From contig NZ_CP015849.1 in assembly GCF_001654495.1 (NCBI RefSeq), positions 124,001 to 188,000 on the forward strand: a stretch of 64,000 nucleotides of DNA. The letters run 5' to 3'. The DNA is from Streptomyces sp. SAT1 (GTDB lineage Bacteria; Actinomycetota; Actinomycetes; Streptomycetales; Streptomycetaceae). Of this stretch, positions 8,515 to 14,445 are shown piece by piece. The notes beneath the pieces were generated by a model, which saw nothing but the letters and a program-made list of their open reading frames with translations, was not told where the DNA came from and did no database searches. Position 1 is the stretch's first letter, and each line of letters opens with the position of its first letter. A program made the position numbers and the translations under genes.

Positions 8515-8770
8515 TCAACTCGGGAGCGTCCACTGCTGGTCGGCGCTCGCGTAGCAGGTCCGGATCTGGAGCCGGGTGCCGTTGGCGGAGCTGGGGCCGG
8601 AGGCATCGAGGCACTTGCCGGAGGCGGGATTGACCAGTTCGCCGTCGGAGCGGTGCTGCCGGACCTGGGCTCCTGAGCCGTTGCAGGCGTACAGCTGCAC
8701 CTTGGTGCCGTCGGCGGTTCCCGCCGCGGTCACGTCCAGGCACTTGCCGCCGTAGCCGGTGATCCGGCCC
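8515..8770 (-). pseudogene. Remnant of a RICIN (ricin B lectin) domain, C-terminal end
   Basis: The minus strand encodes about 85 residues of a beta-trefoil lectin domain: YGGKCLDV, a QLYACNGSGAQ repeat, SGKCLDASG and a final ADQQWTLPS before a normal TGA. These carbohydrate-binding modules normally end secreted glycosidases or esterases in Streptomyces. Here the catalytic part, signal peptide and first trefoil repeat are missing. One repeat reads GAQVRQ where the consensus is GAQQW, which suggests decay. Upstream of about 8770 homology stops and a similar sequence begins on the opposite strand. This is a broken gene, not a complete small lectin. Confidence 0.75.
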
Positions 8771-8771
8771 G

Positions 8772-8842
8772 AGCACCGCCGACGGCACTCAGCTGCGGAT
8801 CTGGACCTGCGCGGGGACCGCCGACCAGCAGTGGACGCTCGG
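8772..8842 (+). pseudogene. Second RICIN C-terminal fragment in opposite orientation
   Basis: The plus strand reads STADGTQLRIWTC, then AGTADQQWTLG, which is a typical last repeat of a RICIN domain. It begins within a few bases of the broken upstream end of the minus-strand remnant, so two lectin gene ends meet 5' to 5'. The frame continues to a stop at 8945 with no further homology. It has no start codon or ribosome site of its own. Confidence 0.65.
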
Positions 8843-8925
8843 CGGCACCGTCGTCCACGCGTCGCCCGGTGCCCTCCGCGCACCCCCGGTCGCGGAGGGC
8901 CCGCGGGAAGGGCGCTGCCCGCTCC

Positions 8926-9531
8926 TCACCGCCGGTGGACGCTGACGGCGTAGCCACCGCCGTCGTACGGTTCCGCGTCCCAGGTGGCGAAGCGGTCGAC
9001 GAGGGTGAGGCCGGCCGCGGCGCAGTGGCCGTCGTAGTCCGGCAGCGTGATACCGGGCGGCACGGGCAGATGGGCCTCGTCCAGGCCGAAGCCCGCGACC
9101 AGCAGACCGCCCGGACCGAGGGCCGCGGTCAGGCGCCGGACCACCGCGGCCTCGGTGTCCGCGGCCAGCAGCGGAAGGACATTGCCCGCGGCGACGACCA
9201 TGTCGAAGTCTCCCGCGATGCCGAGACCGGCCGGGTCGAACCCCGCCAGATCGGCCTGGAACCAGGGCAGCCCCGGGGCCTCGCGTCGCGCGACCGCCAG
9301 CATCGACGCGTCGAGATCCACGCCGACGCAGTCGTAGCCGAGTTCGGCGAGCCGGATCATGACCCGTCCGGTGCCGCACCCGGCGTCCAGCACGCGCGCT
9401 CCCGGCGGCACGAGCGCGGCGCACAACCGGGCCTCGCCGTGCACGTCCTGGCCCGCGCGGGCCAGGGCCGCGAACCGTGCGGCGTAGTCCTGTCCGGACT
9501 TCTCCCCGGTCACATCCCTCCAGCGGCTCAT
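8926..9531 (-). CDS. Class I SAM-dependent methyltransferase
   Basis: This 201-residue methyltransferase contains the SAM loop DAGCGTGR followed by the acidic GVDLD of strand 2 and a VVAAGNVLP motif IV. It resembles the small UbiE/Tam-like methyltransferases of unknown acceptor that are widespread in Streptomyces. ATG at 9531 (MSRWRDVTGEKSG) is chosen because family members start with this WRDVTG segment; an earlier ATG at 9573 would add residues without homology. It has no ribosome site of note. It is monocistronic, bounded upstream by a 15-bp-stem terminator. Confidence 0.8.
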   Translation of the reverse strand: MSRWRDVTGEKSGQDYAARFAALARAGQDVHGEARLCAALVPPGARVLDAGCGTGRVMIRLAELGYDCVGVDLDASMLAVARREAPGLPWFQADLAGFDPAGLGIAGDFDMVVAAGNVLPLLAADTEAAVVRRLTAALGPGGLLVAGFGLDEAHLPVPPGITLPDYDGHCAAAGLTLVDRFATWDAEPYDGGGYAVSVHRR

Positions 9532-9558
9532 GGGGGCAACTATAGGCCGGGCCCACGG

Positions 9559-9620
9559 CCCGCTCGCCCTCATGCCCGCAGGGCCCGGCCGTCCTGCGGC
9601 CGGGCCCTGCGAAGAGCGGG
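9559..9620 (-). terminator. Long-stem terminator of the small hydrophobic protein gene
   Basis: A perfect 15-bp stem (arms at 9577-9591 and 9597-9611, loop TCCTG) is nested in an outer CCCGCTC/GAGCGGG stem (9559-9565 and 9614-9620). It starts about 20 nt after the stop of the minus-strand gene ending at 9639. Confidence 0.8.
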
Positions 9621-9638
9621 GGCATCTGCGGTGTCAGA

Positions 9639-9809
9639 TCACCATCGGTACCAGCGGCCGCGGCCGCCGCCCGCGTTGGTGGAGCGCATGAGGAATCCGA
9701 GCAGCCACACGACCAGGACGACGAGAGCCACCCACCACAGGACCTTGAGGGCGAAACCCGCGCCGAAAAGGACGAGGGCGAGAAGCAGGACCAGCAAAAG
9801 GGGAACCAT
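9639..9809 (-). CDS. Small hydrophobic membrane peptide
   Basis: This 56-residue peptide is almost all membrane helix: a Leu/Val-rich segment from residue 2, a short FGAGFALKVLWW turn and a second hydrophobic run, ending in an Arg/Gly-rich tail. AGGAGG lies 10 nt before the ATG at 9809, which decides this start over longer frames. It belongs to the small two-helix hydrophobic proteins often found beside CsbD genes and thought to be stress-linked. The CsbD gene starts 136 nt away on the other strand, supporting shared regulation. The molecular role is unknown. Confidence 0.78.
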   Translation of the reverse strand: MVPLLLVLLLALVLFGAGFALKVLWWVALVVLVVWLLGFLMRSTNAGGGRGRWYRW

Positions 9810-9945
9810 AGTTATCAACCTCCTGGACTGCCGTGTGCCCTGCATCCCGTCGCGCATTCCTCGGAAAACCTTTGTTTGTGGTGGGGAAGCAGGGGCACGA
9901 GGGGGTCATCGCAACACCGGACGACTCTTCGAGGAGGTGCCTGTC

Positions 9946-10119
9946 ATGACCGCGGGCGAGAAGGCCAAGGCGAAGACCGAGCAGGCCGGGGGCGCGGCCA
10001 AGGAGGCCGTGGGCAAGGCGCTCGGCAATGAGCGGATGACCGCCGAGGGAAAGGCCGAGAAGAGCCTGGGTGATGCCCGTGAGGCCAAGGAGAAGACCAA
10101 GGACGTCTTCAAGGACTGA
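9946..10119 (+). CDS. CsbD-family stress protein
   Basis: This 57-residue, highly charged Lys/Glu/Ala protein matches the CsbD family: an EKAKAKTEQAGG start, the GKALGNERMTAEGKAEK core and an Asp/Lys-rich end. GAGGAGG at 9931-9937 gives a strong ribosome site. CsbD proteins are small, probably disordered or helical bundle proteins induced by general stress through alternative sigma factors in Gram-positive bacteria; their biochemical role is not known. It is divergent from the hydrophobic peptide gene and closed by a strong terminator. Confidence 0.88.
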   Translation: MTAGEKAKAKTEQAGGAAKEAVGKALGNERMTAEGKAEKSLGDAREAKEKTKDVFKD

Positions 10120-10153
10120 GATCCCTTTTCCTTCTTTCCTTCGCCCGACCCTC

Positions 10154-10189
10154 GGAAAGGGGCCTCCCGTTCAGGGAAGGCCCCTTTCC
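10154..10189. terminator. Bidirectional terminator with 12-bp stem
   Basis: GGAAAGGGGCCT (10154-10165) pairs with AGGCCCCTTTCC (10178-10189), and inner CCC/GGG bases extend the stem. It lies between the convergent CsbD and VOC genes and can serve both. Confidence 0.88.
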
Positions 10190-10224
10190 GCTGTGTCCGA
10201 GGCCGCTCTGCGAGGTGTTCCGGG

Positions 10225-10596
10225 TCAGCCGCCGTGCACGGTGAGCCGATATCCCTCGGGGCCGGTGAAGGAGAACATCGGGCCGAACGGACTGTCCTGC
10301 AAGGGGCTGACGTCCTCCGTGCCCGCCCGCACCAGTTGTTCGCGTACCGCGCTCGCGTCCGAGGCGCGCAGCCACAGCGCCACGCCCAGGCCGGGGCGGG
10401 CACCACCGTCCAGGTCGACGCCCGGAAGCGGCTCGCGCACCGCGAACGCGACCGGGCTGGTGGTGAACACCACCGCGCCGGGCGGAGAGGCGGGCGCGCG
10501 GCGCAGTCCGAGGCGCTCCTCGAAGAAGGCGGCCGCGGCGGGCACGTCCTTCACCTGGAGAGCGATGAAATCGGGGCCTTCGACGGTGGCGGACAT
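10225..10596 (-). CDS. VOC-family (glyoxalase/bleomycin-resistance fold) protein
   Basis: This 123-residue single-domain protein has the betaalphabetabetabeta repeats of the vicinal-oxygen-chelate superfamily: FIALQVKDVPAAAAFFEERLG at the start, LGVALWLRASD in the middle and FSFTGPEGYRLTVHGG at the end. The metal-binding His and Glu of true glyoxalases are not obvious, so it may be a binding or resistance protein. ATG at 10596 follows a GGAGGAA site. It is divergent from a MarR regulator gene and its promoter carries two copies of a candidate operator, so it is very probably repressed by that MarR protein and induced by a small molecule. Confidence 0.85.
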   Translation of the reverse strand: MSATVEGPDFIALQVKDVPAAAAFFEERLGLRRAPASPPGAVVFTTSPVAFAVREPLPGVDLDGGARPGLGVALWLRASDASAVREQLVRAGTEDVSPLQDSPFGPMFSFTGPEGYRLTVHGG

Positions 10597-10614
10597 GGTT
10601 CCTCCGGAAGTGAA

Positions 10615-10630
10615 TGTCAGGACTTTGACA
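10615..10630. promoter_or_regulatory. MarR operator candidate, copy 1 (TGTCA-N6-TGACA)
   Basis: The inverted repeat TGTCA (10615-10619) and TGACA (10626-10630) with a 6-nt spacer lies in the short divergent region. It matches copy 2 exactly in both arms and spacer length. It is positioned in the leader of the VOC gene, just downstream of that gene's predicted -10. Confidence 0.7.
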
Positions 10631-10636
10631 TAAGAG

Positions 10637-10665
10637 ACCGTAGGTGCCCGCTCCGGGTATGTCAA
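10637..10665 (-). promoter_or_regulatory. Promoter of the VOC gene (TTGACA-17-TACGGT)
   Basis: On the minus strand TTGACA (10665-10660) and TACGGT (10642-10637) are separated by exactly 17 bp, a good housekeeping-type promoter. The -35 hexamer overlaps operator copy 2 and the start site would lie close to copy 1, so a repressor bound to both would block it. Confidence 0.7.
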
Positions 10666-10675
10666 AATACTGACA
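10660..10675. promoter_or_regulatory. MarR operator candidate, copy 2 (TGTCA-N6-TGACA)
   Basis: TGTCA (10660-10664) and TGACA (10671-10675) repeat the arms of copy 1, centre-to-centre 45 bp away. Its last base is the A of the marR-type gene's ATG, so binding here would also control that gene. Confidence 0.7.
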
Positions 10676-11136
10676 TGGATGACCGCTCAGCCGTGCCCCC
10701 GCCTCATCCGGCCCAGGACGTGACGGAGCATGTGGGGTACCGCCTCAAACGTGCCGCGGCCGCGCTGCGCGGCGCCATGGACAGGGCCCTGCGCGAGCAC
10801 GGCCTCACCGTCCCGCAGTACTCCTGCCTCGAACTCCTCGATCAGCGGCCCGGCCTGTCCAACGCCGACCTCGCACGCGGCACCTTCGTCACCCGGCAGT
10901 CGGCCAACGTCGTCCTGCGCGGCCTGAGAGAGGCCGGCCTCATCACCCGGGCGGCCACCACCGACCACGGCCGCGCCCTGCCCGTCCACCTCACTCCGGC
11001 CGGACAGCAGCGCCTGCACGCCGCCCGCGGCGCCGTGTACGCCGTCGAGAAACGCATGATCAGACACATACCCGAAGACCGCCTCACGGCGCTGCTCGCC
11101 GACCTCGACGCGATGACGGGCGCGCTCGACGAGTGA
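10675..11136 (+). CDS. MarR-family transcriptional regulator
   Basis: This 153-residue protein has the MarR winged-helix fold: VTEHVGYRLKRAAAALRGAMD as helix 1, LTVPQYSCLELLDQRPGLSNADLARGTFVTRQSANVVLRGL as the HTH region and the RALPVHLTPAGQQRL wing. No ribosome site precedes the ATG, and operator copy 2 ends on the ATG itself, so translation may be leaderless. It is divergent from the VOC gene and the two identical palindromes between them make autoregulation and control of the VOC gene likely. Ligand unknown. Confidence 0.9.
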   Translation: MDDRSAVPPPHPAQDVTEHVGYRLKRAAAALRGAMDRALREHGLTVPQYSCLELLDQRPGLSNADLARGTFVTRQSANVVLRGLREAGLITRAATTDHGRALPVHLTPAGQQRLHAARGAVYAVEKRMIRHIPEDRLTALLADLDAMTGALDE

Positions 11137-11157
11137 GCGCCCGCCCCGCCGCCGGAC

Positions 11158-11544
11158 CTACGCGCCGACGGCTTCCTCCACGGTCGCCCGCGTGTCCAGC
11201 ACCGCGTCGGCCCCCGTGATCTCCAGGAGCCGCCGGAGCTGGGGCGGCGGTGCGGCCAGCCGCAGGGCGACGGAGCGGCGGGTGCGAAGCATCAGGTTGA
11301 GCAGGGACGAGTCGGCGAACCTCACGCCGGAGGCGTCCAGGACCACTCGGGAGCACTCCCCGGCCGCGGCGGCGAGCGCCTCCTCCAGGGGTACGATCGA
11401 GTGCTGGTCATAGGCACCGTGCATGACGACGACCCGGACCCCGCGCAGCTCGTACTGCATCACCGCGGCTCCCGCCGAAGCGCGCGAGCCGGTCCGCTCC
11501 GGCACCCCCTCGCCCCGCCCGGCAGCACTCGTCATGTCGGACAT
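11158..11544 (-). CDS. STAS-domain anti-sigma-factor antagonist
   Basis: This 128-residue protein is a SpoIIAA/RsbV-like STAS protein. The fold runs from MQYELRGVRVVVMHGAYDQHS to the VVLDASGVRFADSSLLNLML segment, where the Ser of DSS is the usual kinase target. ATG at 11544 follows GGAAGAGG; a longer frame upstream lacks homology. By family it releases a sigma factor by binding its anti-sigma kinase when unphosphorylated. No sigma factor or RsbW-type kinase gene is adjacent, so the partner is elsewhere in the genome. It is divergent from a winged-helix regulator gene. Confidence 0.85.
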   Translation of the reverse strand: MSDMTSAAGRGEGVPERTGSRASAGAAVMQYELRGVRVVVMHGAYDQHSIVPLEEALAAAAGECSRVVLDASGVRFADSSLLNLMLRTRRSVALRLAAPPPQLRRLLEITGADAVLDTRATVEEAVGA

Positions 11545-11660
11545 CGGGGCCTCTTCCCAAGGCACTCTCGGGCTCCTCACTGTCGCCTCCCTCCACAGGA
11601 GCCGGTCAGCCATTGCACGAAAAGTATGTCACGTATCCGCGTTCCGGAAACGACGTGCTC

Positions 11661-11666
11661 TAAAAT
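11661..11666 (+). promoter_or_regulatory. -10 element TAAAAT for a leaderless transcript
   Basis: TAAAAT ends 7 nt before the ATG at 11674, the spacing expected if transcription starts at the A of the start codon. No good -35 is seen. Confidence 0.5.
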
Positions 11667-11673
11667 GCTGGGC

Positions 11674-12033
11674 ATGGTCGCCGTACCCGAATCCCACACC
11701 GGCTGGACGTTCATCACCAACCACGCGCGTGTGCTGGCGGCCATCGCCGACAACCCGAACGTCCGGATCCGCGACATCGCCGCCCACTGCCGGCTGACGG
11801 AGCGCGCCGTCCAGCGGATCATCTCCGATCTGGAGGAGGCCGGTTACCTCTCCCGCACCCGCGACGGCCGCACGAACACCTACCGCATCGAGCCGGACAA
11901 GGTGCTGCGCCACCCGGCTGAGGCCGGCCTCTCCGTGGCCTCCCTGCTCTCCCTCCTGGTGCGCGACGAGACCGAGCGCGGCGCCCAGCCGTCGGCCCGG
12001 TCCCCGCGCATGGCGCGCAGCAACGGCTCCTAG
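11674..12033 (+). CDS. Winged-helix (MarR/ArsR-like) transcriptional regulator
   Basis: This 119-residue protein is a small winged-helix DNA-binding protein: FITNHARVLAAIADNPNVRIRDIAAHCRLTERAVQRIISDLEEAGYLSRTRDGRTNTYRI is a full HTH plus wing, followed by a short Arg-rich tail. ATG at 11674 is chosen because TAAAAT lies 7 nt upstream, pointing to a leaderless mRNA; ATG at 11665 is in frame but overlaps that box. Proteins of this type are common in Streptomyces and their targets are mostly unknown. It is divergent from the STAS gene, which may be a target. Confidence 0.85.
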   Translation: MVAVPESHTGWTFITNHARVLAAIADNPNVRIRDIAAHCRLTERAVQRIISDLEEAGYLSRTRDGRTNTYRIEPDKVLRHPAEAGLSVASLLSLLVRDETERGAQPSARSPRMARSNGS

Positions 12034-12075
12034 GGCGAGGCACGTTCGGGAGAAGGACAGCGGCAGAAGGACGGC

Positions 12076-12453
12076 TCAGGAGGCGACCGGCGCGATCTCC
12101 CCCGCGAAGACGATGACCTGGTCGATGAGGCTCCGCCGCAGATGGACGACATCCGTTCCCGCCAGACGGGGGCCTCCGTCGGGCGTGGTGAAGACCCACT
12201 GGTACCGGGCCCATTCGTCAGGCATGTCCACCGCCGAGCAGCGCACCATCGTGCCGGCCCCGGCCGGGTGGCGTCGGATGTCCAGCACGAACCGCTCGAC
12301 CGCCTCGATTCCTTCACTGCGGCCCAACGGCCCCCAGAAGACCACGTCCGAGGTCAGGGCCTGGGAGAGCAGGGCCGTCACATAGCTGTCGTCCGAGGCG
12401 TTGAACGCGGAGATGAACGTGTCGATCGCGGAGCGTGCGGTCTCTTCCTGCAT
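12076..12453 (-). CDS. SnoaL-like/NTF2-fold protein
   Basis: This 125-residue protein has the cone-shaped NTF2-like fold pattern, with IDTFISAFNASDDSYVTALLSQALTSDVVFWGP followed by beta strands through YQWVFTTPDG and VVHLRRSLIDQVIVF. Such proteins are ketosteroid-isomerase-like enzymes or ligand carriers; no catalytic Asp pair can be assigned with confidence. It is a single gene convergent with the winged-helix regulator gene, and its function is unknown. Confidence 0.75.
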   Translation of the reverse strand: MQEETARSAIDTFISAFNASDDSYVTALLSQALTSDVVFWGPLGRSEGIEAVERFVLDIRRHPAGAGTMVRCSAVDMPDEWARYQWVFTTPDGGPRLAGTDVVHLRRSLIDQVIVFAGEIAPVAS

Positions 12454-12756
12454 GCCTCAGTAATACCAGCCGGGCCGGCCGGCGGCGAAGCTTGAGGGCG
12501 GGGGGGGCGTCGACCGCGGCCTCATGGGTCCGTGTCAGGCGCCGCGATCCGTCCGGTCGCCTCCGTCAGGGGCACCCGCAACTCCCATGGGAACACCAGT
12601 GCTTGACAGAGGAGCAAGCGTTCCCATCGGGTCCGGAGATCACACGAAAGGTTCTTCCTGGCACCGAACCTCCTCCGGGTGCCGCGCATCTTCAGGTGCA
12701 CAGGCGTGCACCGACCTCGCGCGCCGGTCCGTCCTGCGAGGGGAACGCGAAACTCC
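12454..12756. promoter_or_regulatory. Intergenic region upstream of the DUF4232 gene
   Basis: This 303-nt region holds an 8-bp inverted repeat, ATGGGAAC (12587-12594) and GTTCCCAT (12620-12627), around a TTGACA -35-like hexamer (12603-12608). No convincing -10 follows at 17 bp. The arms could be a regulator site for the secreted-protein gene at 12757. I see no gene in it. Confidence 0.4.
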
Positions 12757-13299
12757 ATGAAGAGCACACTGACCACCGTGGCCCTTGCGGCCGTCGTCGC
12801 CGCCGGTACCGCCGCAGCCGCCGTCCCGGCCTCGGCCGCCCCCGCCGCGGCCCGGCCGACCCGCTGCCACACCGCTGATCTGAAGGCCGGCTTCGCCACT
12901 GGGGAGGACGCGACGCCGGAGATGAAGCAGACCAAGAAGCAGACGCAGGCGCACATCTGGTTCACGAACCGGAGCAAGCGCACCTGCACCCTGTCCGGCT
13001 TCGCCGGCGTCGACATGGTCGGCGCACAGAAGACCGACGGCACCTGGTCGCTGGTGCGGTCCTCCGCGAAGCCCGTGAAGATGACCCTGGAGCGGGGCGA
13101 CACGGTGGACTTCAGCATCACCCTGCTCCCGGTGGCCGCGTCCACGCCGCGGAAGGAGAAGTTCGTCCCGGCGACGTTCCTGGTCACGCCGCCGGACGAG
13201 ACGCAGCACTTCACGCTGAAGTGGCCGTTCGGCGGCCAGATCCTCAAGCAGGACGGCGCCACCCACCCGGCCACCTACCTCAACCCGGTCGGGCTGTAG
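12757..13299 (+). CDS. Secreted DUF4232 protein
   Basis: This 180-residue protein has a clear Sec signal peptide (MKSTLTTVALAAVVAAG through the ASA-A cleavage region near residue 28) and a mature domain of the DUF4232 type: RCHTADLKAGF start, TNRSKRTCTLSGFAGVDM with the paired Cys, and a beta-rich end. These domains are widespread in secreted or lipid-anchored Streptomyces proteins and are of unknown function. It follows a regulatory-looking 300-nt region and is convergent with the HAAS gene. Confidence 0.85.
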   Translation: MKSTLTTVALAAVVAAGTAAAAVPASAAPAAARPTRCHTADLKAGFATGEDATPEMKQTKKQTQAHIWFTNRSKRTCTLSGFAGVDMVGAQKTDGTWSLVRSSAKPVKMTLERGDTVDFSITLLPVAASTPRKEKFVPATFLVTPPDETQHFTLKWPFGGQILKQDGATHPATYLNPVGL

Positions 13300-13320
13300 C
13301 AACACCGCTGTAGCGACACC

Positions 13321-13917
13321 TCAGGGCCGGCGGACCCGCCAGAGCCATGCCGCGGCGCCGGTCAGCAGGGCGAGCATCGCCAGGTTGGCCGCCAGGGCCG
13401 GGGCACCGCCCGACGGGCCGCCGCTCGACAGGTTCCAGGTGGCGATGACGGCCGTCGGCAGGACGGCGGTGACCAGGACACCGGTGGACTTCTGGACGGC
13501 GGTCCAGTGCACCGAGGTGCACAGGAGCACCGCGCCGGTGATGCGGAACAGGACACCGAACAGCGGGCCGGGCAGGCTGGGGAAGACCATCACGAAGGGC
13601 AGCGACAGGGTGAGCATCGCGAGCGGGACGAGGGGGTGCACCTTGCCCCGCCGCGCGGGCGTCGGGGCACCGCCCGCGGCCTGCGCCCCGGTGGTCCGCT
13701 CCCCCGCCTCGGCCAGCGCCGTCGCCGCGATCGCACGGGGGTCGCCCAGCTCCGCCAGGACCGTGCCGACGGCGACACCGGGGCGCTCGGCGCGTGTGAC
13801 CTCGATGTGTTCGGCGAGGTCGGCGAGGAGTTCCTGGCGGCGGTCGGCGGGCAGCGCGCCGGCCTCGCGCTCGACGGCGGCGAGGTAGTCGCGTACGGGG
13901 TCGGCGGTGGTCTTCAT
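13321..13917 (-). CDS. HAAS-domain (DUF1700-type) membrane protein
   Basis: This 198-residue protein starts with the HAAS signalling fold (DYLAAVEREAGALPADRRQELLADLAEHI and a LAELGDPRAIA segment), then has a linker and about three or four membrane helices from residue 95 to the end. HAAS proteins are nearly always co-encoded with PadR regulators and are thought to be regulated membrane partners. Here the ATG overlaps the padR-type stop codon (ATGA), so the two are translationally coupled. The signal sensed is unknown. Confidence 0.88.
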   Translation of the reverse strand: MKTTADPVRDYLAAVEREAGALPADRRQELLADLAEHIEVTRAERPGVAVGTVLAELGDPRAIAATALAEAGERTTGAQAAGGAPTPARRGKVHPLVPLAMLTLSLPFVMVFPSLPGPLFGVLFRITGAVLLCTSVHWTAVQKSTGVLVTAVLPTAVIATWNLSSGGPSGGAPALAANLAMLALLTGAAAWLWRVRRP

Positions 13918-14297
13918 GCGAGGTCTCCGGTGGGGTGGTGCGGGTGGTGCGAAGTGGCCAGGAAGGTGTCGACGGCGTCGCGGAAGCCCGGCCAGACATG
14001 GGTGAACTCGTCGAGCGCGGCCCGCCCGCTGTCGGTGAGCGCGTAGTAGCGGCGGGGCGGCCCCGACGCGGACTCCTGCCAGGTGGTGGTGACCAGGTCG
14101 TCGCGGCGCAGCCGGGAGAGCAGGGGGTAGACGGTGCCCTGGCTGGTGGCGAGGGCGCCGGAGTCCTCCAGGGCGTGCAGGAGCTCCACGCCGTAGCGGG
14201 GACGGTCCCGCATCAGGGCGAGTACGCAGTACTCCAGGACCCCCTTGCGCAGCTGGGCGGCCGCCCGAGCCTGCTTGGTCGAATCACCTGGTTCCAT
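13914..14297 (-). CDS. PadR-family transcriptional regulator
   Basis: This 127-residue protein is a PadR winged-helix repressor: LRKGVLEYCVLALMRDRPRYGVELLHALE, then SQGTVYPLLSRLRRDDLVTTTW and the GPPRRYYALTDSGRAAL wing. ATG at 14297 is used; a TTG at 14306 is in frame. It shares a divergent 148-nt region with the NACHT NTPase gene and is coupled to the HAAS gene. PadR repressors usually autoregulate, so one or both of the flanking genes are likely targets. Confidence 0.9.
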   Translation of the reverse strand: MEPGDSTKQARAAAQLRKGVLEYCVLALMRDRPRYGVELLHALEDSGALATSQGTVYPLLSRLRRDDLVTTTWQESASGPPRRYYALTDSGRAALDEFTHVWPGFRDAVDTFLATSHHPHHPTGDLA

Positions 14298-14376
14298 GCG
14301 ATGCAAGATACCTGGTCGGACAAGTGCCGGGGAAGGAGGGGTCCCCGCACGCCCGGCCGGTGCGGATTCCGGTGTA

Positions 14377-14396
14377 CCGGGGACAGGTGTCCCCGG
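14377..14396. promoter_or_regulatory. Perfect 9-2-9 palindrome upstream of the NACHT gene promoter
   Basis: Arms CCGGGGACA and TGTCCCCGG are separated by GG. TAGGCT (14404-14409), a good -10 hexamer, follows 7 nt later. The site thus covers the -35 to spacer region of a promoter for the NTPase gene, and a bound dimer would block it. It lies 80 nt from the divergent PadR start, so a PadR role is possible but the sequence is not a typical PadR site. Confidence 0.6.
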
Positions 14397-14445
14397 CCGC
14401 CCCTAGGCTCGGTCCGTACGCACTGCGCACGGGGGTGGGAGGCGG

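Noticed and set aside
8515..8770. A complete small secreted lectin
   Set aside because: No signal peptide, start site or first trefoil repeat is present, and homology breaks at an inverted lectin fragment.
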